A stretch of DNA of 64,000 bases. It comes from Eremophila alpestris peregrina. Its lineage: Eukaryota > Chordata > Aves > Passeriformes > Alaudidae. Positions within the stretch are counted from its first letter, which is position 1; every line of letters starts with the position of its first letter. Location: positions 4,846,708 to 4,910,707 of the forward strand of contig WMCF01000056.1 in assembly GCA_009792885.1 (NCBI GenBank), in the 5' to 3' direction. Positions 57,613 to 64,000 of this stretch are shown here, one piece after another. A model generated the notes under the pieces. It did no database searches. It was not told the origin of the DNA and saw nothing but the letters and a program-made list of their open reading frames with translations. The position numbers were made by a program, and so were the translations under genes.

Positions 57613-57969
57613 AGCCTCGGCTGGTGCGAGTTGCCCTGGGCTGGAGATGGGACTGGGGTCAGGCCAAGGCAGCCATGAGGCTTGGAGGAAACTGGCATGT
57701 CCGTGGCAGCTGTGGTGGCAACAGGGGACAGGTGCTGGTGAGCAGCCCATGACCCCAGGCACTCCCGTGTGGCACTGTCACCGCCGAGGTTCGGTGGCCC
57801 ATTGCAAGTGCTTGTGGCTCTTGGCTGGCAGCTGCCTCATGGCTAGTGCAGGCTCTGCACTCAGCTGATTGCTCTGACCTGTCCTCTGCATCTGGGGGCT
57901 CCTGGCACCTTATTGTCCTAAAAAGGAGCAAATGTGGGAAATGGCACCGTCAGCCCCAAGCTGACAGGC

Positions 57970-58150
57970 ACAATCACCAAAATGCGGTGTCGGCAGGAAC
58001 CGGCCCCACTCGCTAAATGACTTGAAAGGAAATGGCCTGGATTGTGCTGAGGAGGCAGAGTGTGGGGGGAGAAAGCAAGTGGAGCAAACAAAAAAACTTC
58101 ATTAATTAAAGAAACTCGTTAATGAGGGACATTTAATCAGCTGAAGATGA
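57970..58150. promoter_or_regulatory. AT-rich island in the 10.9-kb intron
   Basis: acttcattaattaaagaaac and tcgttaatgagggacattta, ending in aatcagctgaagatg with a CAGCTG E-box. Candidate conserved element. Confidence 0.42.
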
Positions 58151-60689
58151 TATCTACCCCTTGCCTTCTGCAGCAGCCTCTGCGCAGGGCTGGGGGCGTG
58201 AGGCTGAGCCATGGCCAGGGGGAGGACACTGCACAGGGGACACCTGGCAAGGGACACTGGGCAGAGGGCACCATATGGGGGACGCTGCACAGGGGAAACC
58301 AGGCAGGGGAATTTGTGCTCCCTGCCCCAGCCTCTCTGCTGCCATCCCTGGGGCACTGGTGTTTCAGCACAGGGTCGTGCCACAGTCCTGCTGGTACCTG
58401 CCCAGGCAGGTGGGCAGCAGAGGTGCTGGGGTACTGCTCATGCCCCCTGTGCTACCACCTTTGCTCCAGGTTCTGAGCTGATCTGTCTCATTTTAAACCA
58501 GGCCAAGGGCTGTTAAGGATCAGAATTTCTTTTACTGCAGGTGTTGAAAGCACCGTGTGGGAGTGTCCCCACGCCCCAGGAGGGATTCGTGCTGGCAGAG
58601 CAAGGGATGTCTGTCAGAGCCCCTGGCACCCACGGGCCAGCACTGTGCCAGGGCCCCCTGCATGGCCAGTGCCAGGCCTGGCCAGGCACCCCAAGCTGGG
58701 AGCACCCAGGGTGCTTCTGGTGGGCTGCAGAACTGGGTCCCCAGGGACCCCCTAGGTGCACAGTGCAGGGGGACACTCCCAGAATAGGCTCCAGTCACCT
58801 CCTGGGAGGAACTGAGGGACTCTCACTGCTTGGGGCTGCCCAGGGATGAGGCTGCTCCAGTGGTGCAGGCAGCATGGGGTGTGGAACTGAGTAACGTGGT
58901 GTCAATGGGCACCACACAGCCAAACCTGCCAGCGTTCCCTTCCCCACGGCACCCTCACCTGCAGCAGCCCCGATGGAACTCTGTCCCCAGTCAGGGTGGC
59001 CAGGCACTGGGAGTAAATGGGAAGCACTGGAAGCTGTGTATCTGTGTCTCTGCAGCACCCGCAGCTCCAGCACCATGAGCAGCGACCAGGGGAACCTAAT
59101 GGTCCCTGAATGAAATAATACCCGAGCTGACAGGCACTGCCAGAGCCCTAATTAGTGACTGATACAAACGTGTCTGTTGGGACAGGCTGACGAGGGGCCT
59201 GAGCAAGTGGGGACAGTCCCTACTTTCTGTCTGCCCGCTGACATCCTGGTCCCTGCGTGCTGGAGGCTGATCCTGGCTGTAGTGACAGCAAGGATGTCAC
59301 TCTCCAGTGCAGAACAGGGAGGAGGGATGTGGGTTCTGCACACGCAGGCAGGGAGGGACGGGCACAGGGCACCAGGGATCAGGCAGGGAGTGATGGGCAC
59401 CAGGCACTGGCACTGGGAGAGTGACCACGGTGCCTGTTGGTGTCTGCCTGCTCCCTGGAGAAGAGCTGGGTGCTGAGACCACCAGGATGGAGCCCTGCCA
59501 GGTGGAATTAGCACCCGCAGTGTGGGCAGGAGCTGCGTGGGCAGCTCCCGGCTGCCCGTCCCGGGGCAGGGCTCGATGGGCTCGGCTCCTGCAGCGTGAC
59601 GGCCCCTGCCCACACAGGCAGATGCGTGGGGCTGGCGCGTCCCCGAGCAGCTGAGTCAGCGCGGGCAGGCGCTGCCGGTGCTGCCGATGACTTGCAGATC
59701 TGCAGCGGGGCTATTCCCGCTGGGTCTCCGTGTGTCCCCGGCGCGGCTCCGCTGCCACCCTCCCCGCGGGCTGGGGACTGCAGCTGCCAGCGCGTCCCCC
59801 CCGCCATTCCTCCGCAACACAAATCGGCGACACACGCAATTAGGGAGCCTGTCTCTGCGGGCTTAGCCACAGATGGATTTCACAGGCCAGAGGCTGCTGC
59901 AGCACGCTGTAAAGCATCCAAGGGGCTGCGGGCGCTGCCCCCCGCGGCCCTGGGACTGCCCCTGGGAGCTGCAGCTGTGCTGGCCGCAGGTGCAGCACAC
60001 ATGTGTGAGCAGGGACGGGCCAGGGGTGTGTGCTGGGCTGTGAACACGGACAGGAAGGAGGTGGATGGGTGGGTGTGCAGACCAGGCACAGCCTGGAGAC
60101 CCACTCGGCACTCCCAGCCCCAAACAAAACCTAGCAGCCCTTGGCTCTTGTTGTGGGTGCAGCTCACCCCATTTGACCAAGGCGGCCAAGCCAGCTGCGT
60201 TAGAGCAAAGGGCCTAATCAAATATTTAGCAGTTAATTGGTCCCTGTCTGGTGTTTGCCAAGGAGCCATCAGCATCCCTCCCTGACGCCCCTCCCAGCCT
60301 GCCCAGCCAGTGCCGGTGCTGTGCAGCTCCGAGCATGATGCTGCTGGCCGGGCTCTGCTTTGCCTTGTGCTGGGCTCCAAAATGGGACTTTCCCAAGGAG
60401 AGGGATATGCCAGCTTCAGGAGTTAAGCCCTACATCGAGGCCTCTGTCCTCCTACCCAAGCCCCAGTGCACTGGGCAGGGCATAGGAGCAGGAGAGGTTG
60501 GGGCTCAGCTGCTGGAAACGTGACCCCAAAACCACCACAGCACAGACACAGCCCAGGCTTTGAGGGAGACACCAAAGGCTGGGCTGGGTGGGACTGGGTC
60601 TGGCTGTGGAGATCAGAACCCCATCCCCCGGGGCGAGTGTCAGCCCAGGCATGCCGGCGGCTGAAGGGGCGGTGCCGCTCTCTCGGCAG

Positions 60690-60941
60690 GGTAACCAGGA
60701 CGCCACGGCCCCGCCGGACGCGATGGCCCAGCCCTACCCCCCGGCCCAGTACCCCCCACCCCCCCAGAACGGGATCCCCGCAGAGTACGCCCCGCCACAC
60801 CCCCACCCCACGCAGGACTACTCGGGGCAGAGCACGGTACCGGAGCACGCCATGACCCTCTACACACCAGCACAGAGCCACGCCGAGCAGCCGGGCACCG
60901 AGGCCAGCACACAGTCCATAGCAGGCACACAGACTGTACCG
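60690..60941 (+). CDS. RBFOX3: RBFOX3 coding exon with canonical start codon (84 codons)
   Basis: Acceptor ctctcggcag, exon of 252 nt in phase 0 at both ends, donor CCG|GTAAGG. It reads GNQDATAPPDA and then the family start MAQPYPPAQYPPPPQNG, with ATG at 60723-60725 in a strong context (G at -3, G at +4). The segment continues with a Pro/Tyr/His-rich low-complexity region (IPAEYAPPHPHPTQDYSGQ), then TLYTPAQSHAEQ and finishes GTQTVP. In mammals the main RBFOX3 product starts at this internal ATG. The eleven upstream residues are coding only when a 5' exon supplies an in-frame start, such as the one at 49648. The region precedes the RRM and is thought to be disordered. Differences from the mammalian protein as I recall it are small (for example HAMTLY and QSHAEQ). 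Confidence 0.95.
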
Positions 60942-61463
60942 GTAAGGCTTGGGGAGGGGGGTGGTTGGGCTCAGGGCAATGCCACAGGCACTGGGGGCTG
61001 CTGGGGCAGTCCTGCTGCAGGGATCTGGGGCAGTGCCAGAGCTGCCAGGGTGGTCCTGGGGCAGTGGTGCTGCCTGGCTAAAGTCCCACAGGGTACCAGG
61101 CTGAGTGTTCCTACCAGCACTCACAGCTCTCCATCATTTCTCATCACTTGTAATCCACTTGCTTGGCTCTGCTCTACGAGATAGTGGCAATTACTGGGCT
61201 GGAATGCAGCACCAGGAAGGTACTGAGCTCAGGACTTTCCAGTCCTTCCCACATGGTCCCGAGTGCAGCATCTGGACCCCCACCCCGAGCATAGCCCTGC
61301 CATCATGGCCCTGGCTCACCAGTAGGGAGGGACACCCGTGGGGTACTTCCCAGAACCTGGGGTCCCTAGGGGCAGGCAGGGCCAAGCGCAGGGCAGGGGG
61401 ACATTCCCGCTGGGGACAAGGGGCTGGCATGGCCAGGGGCTGATGGCAGCCGTGTCTCCACAG
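60942..61463 (+). other. RBFOX3: RBFOX3 intron
   Basis: About 520 bases between GTAAGG and tctccacag. GC-rich sequence without recognised elements apart from a short AT-richer stretch around 61130-61200. The 3' end offers two adjacent AG acceptors (see the following exon). Confidence 0.85.
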
Positions 61464-61601
61464 CAGACAGACGAGGTGGCACAGACAGACAGCCAGCAGC
61501 TACACTCCTCAGACAACACAGACAAGCAGCAGCCCAAGAGGTTACACGTCTCCAACATTCCCTTTCGATTCCGGGACCCCGACCTGCGGCAAATGTTTGG
61601 G
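61464..61601 (+). CDS. RBFOX3: RBFOX3 coding exon: Gln-rich linker and start of the RRM (46 codons)
   Basis: Exon of 138 nt, phase 0 at both ends, donor GGG|GTGAGT. It encodes QTDEVAQTDSQQLH, an acidic SSDNTDK stretch, then QQPKRLHVSNIPFRFRDPDL and RQMFG. LHVSNI is the RNP2 motif in beta strand 1 of the RRM, and FRFRDPDLRQMF covers loop 1 and helix 1. Aromatic residues in this part contact the GCAUG ligand in the known RBFOX1 structure. The 46-residue length matches the mammalian RBFOX3 exon as I recall it; RBFOX1 has a slightly longer linker. The acceptor is CAGCAG, so splicing at the second AG would remove one Gln without changing the frame. Confidence 0.96.
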
Positions 61602-61930
61602 GTGAGTACAGCTTCATCCAGCCATCACATCCCTGCTCCCTGCTGCCCTGTGGCACCATCAGGACCTTGGCACTGTCACTTCCCAAGGGCCTGTCCTGCC
61701 CAGCTCCTGTGTGTGGATTGGGGAGTGACACAGAGCCCTTGTCCCCCTCCACTGTCCCCTTCCCAGCCCTCATGAGGACTCAAAGCAGTGCCAGCTAATG
61801 AAATTTTGGATGACACGCCCCAAGTCCTGTCAGAGTGGGCTTTCACAGCCCTCTGCCCATCCCTGGCACAGAGCCCCATGCCAACAGCTCTGGGTACAGG
61901 CACTCACCGCTCTGTTCTCTCCACTTGCAG
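61602..61930 (+). other. RBFOX3: RBFOX3 intron
   Basis: 329 bases between GTGAGT and ccacttgcag. Pyrimidine-rich towards its 3' end. No other element recognised. Confidence 0.9.
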
Positions 61931-61984
61931 CAATTCGGGAAAATTCTGGACGTGGAGATCATTTTCAATGAGCGGGGCTCCAAG
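61931..61984 (+). CDS. RBFOX3: RBFOX3 coding exon: RRM beta 2 (18 codons)
   Basis: Exon of 54 nt with acceptor ccacttgcag and donor AAG|GTGGGT, phase 0 at both ends. It encodes QFGKILDVEIIFNERGSK, identical to the sequence I know for all vertebrate RBFOX paralogues. This covers the end of helix 1, beta strand 2 and the turn into beta 3. Because 54 is a multiple of three, skipping would keep the frame but destroy the fold. The exon is embedded in a compact cluster with introns of only a few hundred bases, as expected for a GC-rich bird locus. Confidence 0.97.
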
Positions 61985-62488
61985 GTGGGTGATGCCCATG
62001 GCCAGCAATGTACAGCGAGTCCCAGGGAGGGTGTCAGTGGAGCCAGGTTGCCCAGCAGTGCTGTAACCTGCTCTCCCCCCCTCTCCTGTCCCGTGGGACC
62101 CTGGCATGTAGTGCCCCGTTGGGGCAGCCCCATCACCAATTGAGGAGATTGTGCGGGTCCCTGCACCCGGCACTGGAGGGAGGAGAGGGCTCGCTCTGTC
62201 CCACCACGGGCAGCTCGTGTCCCTCTGTGTCTGGATGTCTCTGTTGTATCTTCCCTGCTTTCTGTGCCCCTCTCCCAGACTCTTCTCCCAGCTCATGGGT
62301 GATTCTGGGGCCTCAGCCAGGACCCTCGGCCCCTGCGGGGACCCTAGTCTGGGCTCTTCATCTCTGTGCTGTGGCAGCCTCACCTCCTGCGCCAGCTCTC
62401 CTGATTCACCCCCTCTCTCTCTCTGTCCCCACACCCTCTCTCTGTCTCTCTCTGTCTCTTTCTTTCTCCTTTTCTCCTCTGCTCACAG
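61985..62488 (+). other. RBFOX3: RBFOX3 intron upstream of the 93-nt RRM exon
   Basis: Begins GTGGGT and ends with a pyrimidine tract of about 80 bases (CT and TCTG repeats) before gctcacag. One GCATG lies at 62104-62108. In RBFOX genes, binding of the protein to (U)GCAUG upstream of an exon usually promotes skipping, so this single copy could take part in autoregulation. That is inference. Confidence 0.85.
62408..62480 (+). repeat. CT/TCTG-rich pyrimidine tract before the RRM exon
   Basis: A run of CT dinucleotides and TCTG/TCTCTC units merges into the 3' splice site of the 93-nt exon. It works as, or overlaps, the polypyrimidine tract. Such CU-rich tracts are also binding sites for PTB-type repressors, a general property and not shown here. 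Confidence 0.8.
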
Positions 62489-62581
62489 GGTTTTGGGTTT
62501 GTAACTTTTGAAACTAGCACAGATGCCGACCGGGCACGGGAGAAGCTGAATGGCACCATCGTAGAGGGCCGGAAGATTGAG
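62489..62581 (+). CDS. RBFOX3: RBFOX3 93-nt coding exon: RNP1 and helix 2 of the RRM
   Basis: Exon of 93 nt (31 codons), phase 0 at both ends, acceptor gctcacag. It encodes GFGFVTFE (RNP1, beta 3, with the RNA-contacting phenylalanines), then STDADRAREKLNGTIVEGRK and IE (helix 2 and beta 4). In RBFOX genes this 93-nt exon is known to be skipped under control of RBFOX protein itself, giving an in-frame product with a broken RRM that acts as a dominant negative. The donor is GAG|GTGCTC, a poor match to GTRAGT, as expected for a regulated exon. If the intron were retained, translation would add VLR and stop at TAA 62591-62593. The residue T after ETS (ETSTDAD) differs from the S I recall in mammals. 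Confidence 0.96.
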
Positions 62582-63496
62582 GTGCTCAGATAAGTGTGCT
62601 AGTGCCGTGCCATGCCTGCGTGTGCATGTCCCCTGCCCGGGCTGTGGGGCGCTTGGGGGCAGCTCCGGGTCCCGGGTGCCCCAGGTGGCTGTACCCAGGG
62701 TGTGCATGTGTCCCTGAATGTGGCACGGGAGCATGCGTGTCAGTTGCTTGGCACAAGGAGTGTCTGGCCCAGAGAAACCTCCTGGGTGCACGGAGAGCCG
62801 GGGTGTCAGCTGGGGCTGCATTCTGCCTGGTACAGACAAGTCTGGCAGAGCCCCATGCCCACAGCAGCCTCCCCAGGCTCTGCAGGGAGCTTTGGGGCTC
62901 TGCCCCACATGCCATCGCCCCTGCTCTGTGCTGGGAGGGAGGATCCACCTGCAGCTCCACACCTGCAGTGCCAGCAGCTGCCCAGCCCTGGAGGCTTTGA
63001 TTTCTGCAGGCTTAGCAAAAGGGATCAGGCTCTGCCCGTTGGCCAGCAGCTCCTCGCTGCTGGCTGGCAAGTGGTGGGAAGCAGGGTGGCAGGAGTGGGA
63101 CAAAATGTCCCCAGCAGTGCTGAAAGCAGAGAGGCAGGGCACAGCAAATGCCCCATGGATAAGAAAAATATAATCCAGCAGAATCAGGCAGGGGCTCACG
63201 GGGCAGCATGTGGGGGCTCAGCCTGAGCATGGCACCACAGCTCTTGGGGCACCAGCCCCCAGCCTGACCCACATTCACAGCTGGAACGTGGAGGCTGGGC
63301 TGGCTGGAGGCACAGGCAGGTCTGCAGACAGTGGGGTGCTGCAGGCAGAGACTTGTCCCGTGTCTCTGGTGCAGCCAGCATCCTTTGCTCCAGCACCGAA
63401 GCAGCAACAGCGAGGCGCTGAGCGCAGCCGGGCCCTGCACTGCAGCCTCACTTGCTCCACACCTCAGACACTGAGCCCCCTCCCTCTCTCTTGCAG
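62582..63496 (+). other. RBFOX3: RBFOX3 intron with a cluster of RBFOX-type motifs
   Basis: Starts GTGCTC and ends ctctcttgcag. TGCATG occurs at 62623-62628 and 62703-62708, and a further GCATG at 62731-62735, all within about 155 bases of the exon end. Downstream (U)GCAUG normally favours exon inclusion in the RBFOX code. The rest is GC-rich with an AT-richer patch near 63150-63185 and nothing else recognised. Confidence 0.85.
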
Positions 63497-63557
63497 GTGA
63501 ACAACGCCACGGCCCGTGTCATGACCAACAAGAAGGTGGCCAACCCCTACACCAATG
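63497..63557 (+). CDS. RBFOX3: RBFOX3 coding exon: end of the RRM (61 nt)
   Basis: Acceptor ctctcttgcag, donor AATG|GTAAGA, phase 0 in and phase 1 out. It encodes VNNATARVMTNKKVANPYTN plus the first base of a Gly codon. It closes beta 4 of the RRM and continues into the basic C-terminal extension of the domain. The 61-nt length equals that of the corresponding exon in the vertebrate family. The residues VA after TNKK vary between paralogues and species (TG in human RBFOX3, TV in RBFOX1, as I recall them), so this is a naturally variable spot. Confidence 0.96.
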
Positions 63558-63813
63558 GTAAGAGCCAGCATCCAGAGAGCAGGGGCTGCAGCAGGCAGGG
63601 GCACTTGGGCACTTCCAGGCACAGGCACTGTCTGGCTGCCGTGGGGCTCTGGCAGTGAGTGCCCTCCACACCTGCAGGCAAATGGGAGAGCAACTGCTCA
63701 TGCCCAGTGCAGGAGAGCAGCCCCCATGCCCTCCTCCTGCCTCGGGATGAGGCCATTGCCCCTCAGATCACCATGGAGAGTGCCCTGTCCTCACCAGCTC
63801 TCCCTGTCCACAG
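63558..63813 (+). other. RBFOX3: RBFOX3 intron
   Basis: 256 bases between GTAAGA and ccctgtccacag. No element recognised. Confidence 0.9.
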
Positions 63814-63867
63814 GCTGGAAGCTGAACCCAGTGGTGGGAGCAGTCTACGGCCCTGAATTCTACGCAG
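63814..63867 (+). CDS. RBFOX3: RBFOX3 coding exon after the RRM (54 nt)
   Basis: Acceptor ctgtccacag, donor GCAG|GTAACA, phase 1 at both ends. With the preceding G it encodes GWKLNPVVGAVYGPEFYA and the first base of the next codon. The block is conserved in all RBFOX proteins and follows the RRM directly. The open frame continues into exons beyond base 64000. In RBFOX1 and RBFOX2 the following region contains tissue-specific alternative exons; none is visible before the window ends. Confidence 0.95.
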
Positions 63868-64000
63868 GTAACATGGGGCTGCAGCAGTACCTGCTGCGGG
63901 TTACCCCCAAACATCAGCTCTGTGCTGTGTCTGCCACTGCTCTGTGCAGTGAGCAGCCACTGGCCTCTCTCTCTGTCCTTCACACCTGCCTGGAGAGTCC
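63868..64000 (+). other. RBFOX3: RBFOX3 intron, start only
   Basis: Begins GTAACA. The 133 bases visible contain no exon. Confidence 0.85.

Larger units (their letters stand above)
49750..60689 (+). other. RBFOX3: RBFOX3 intron of about 10.9 kb
   Basis: Bounded by GTAAGC at 49750 and by ctctcggcag before 60690. No coding exon was recognised inside. It contains a second CpG-rich block just after the donor (about 49820-50110) and CpG-rich blocks near 55570-55930 and 59530-59980. AT-rich islands with homeodomain-like TAATTA cores lie at 53.0-53.2, 54.2-54.3, 54.8-55.0, 55.9-56.0, 56.7-56.9 and 58.0-58.1 kb. Short tandem repeats lie at 53814 and 57540. The remainder is TG/CA-rich, GC-rich sequence in which open frames look like chance (rich in W, C, R, P, S, G). 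Confidence 0.7.
49413..64000 (+). other. RBFOX3: RBFOX3 gene, 5' part (continues beyond the window)
   Basis: Seven coding segments on the + strand join in a single open frame into the N-terminal and RRM part of an RBFOX protein. RBFOX proteins bind (U)GCAUG in pre-mRNA and control alternative splicing in neurons; RBFOX3 is the NeuN antigen. Assignment to RBFOX3 rather than RBFOX1 or RBFOX2 rests on the N-terminal MAQPYPPAQYPPPPQNGIP, on GTQTVPQTDE, and on DKQQPKRLHVSN, which match the RBFOX3 paralogue as I know it. The RRM core is almost invariant in the family and does not discriminate. The C-terminal half (Ala/Tyr-rich region and nuclear localisation tail) lies outside the window. Exons upstream of 49.4 kb are likely for other isoforms but cannot be called with confidence from sequence alone. 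Confidence 0.95.

Noticed and set aside
60588..60689. Extension of the GNQDATAPP frame upstream of 60690 from an in-frame ATG
   Set aside because: A clear 3' splice site (ctctcggcag) separates it, and GNQ(D/E) is the known start of the shared exon in RBFOX genes.
62582..62593. Continuation of the RRM exon as VLR and stop
   Set aside because: The family sequence continues IE-VNNATARV from the exon at 63497, so these codons are intronic.

Overview
The window looks like vertebrate nuclear DNA, most likely from a bird. It is GC- and TG/CA-rich with CpG-rich islands. It carries a CR1 LINE 3' end ending in the octamer-type repeat (ATTCTRTG, seen here as CACAGAAT on the + strand), an older CR1/L3-like 3' end and a probable LTR. 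It has no long protein-coding ORFs except short exons with splice sites. I cannot name the species. The gene's position on chicken chromosome 18 / human 17q25 is recalled knowledge, not something seen here.

The only gene I can identify with confidence is RBFOX3 (NeuN/FOX-3), a neuronal RRM splicing regulator, on the + strand. Its first seven coding segments in the window are at 49648-49749, 60690-60941, 61464-61601, 61931-61984, 62489-62581, 63497-63557 and 63814-63867. The gene continues past base 64000. All junctions have GT/AG ends and compatible phases. Together they encode an alternative N-terminus, the canonical MAQPYPPAQ start, the whole RRM and the first residues after it.

Layout. 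1-41.7 kb is non-coding: either upstream of RBFOX3 or inside introns of longer 5' isoforms. It holds GC-rich filler, many simple repeats and minisatellites, the mobile-element remnants (9.1-13.6 kb), and a striking series of AT-rich 100-300 bp islands with TAATTA, MEF2, octamer and X-box-like motifs, which are candidate conserved enhancers. 41.7-42.3 kb is a CpG-rich block ending in a possible tiny coding first exon. 48.7-49.75 kb is a CpG-rich block with a 5' exon coding 34 residues. 49.75-60.69 kb is a large intron with more AT-rich islands. 60.69-64 kb holds the compact exon cluster.

The exon cluster shows features fitting the known autoregulation of RBFOX genes. The 93-nt RRM exon, whose in-frame skipping in the family gives a protein with a defective RRM, has a poor 5' splice site and is followed within 160 bases by three GCATG elements. 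One coding exon has a tandem NAGNAG acceptor. A minus-strand open segment at 28.4-28.6 kb behind a good splice acceptor is the best candidate for something unannotated. I see no bacterial-type system, CRISPR array, tRNA or rRNA.
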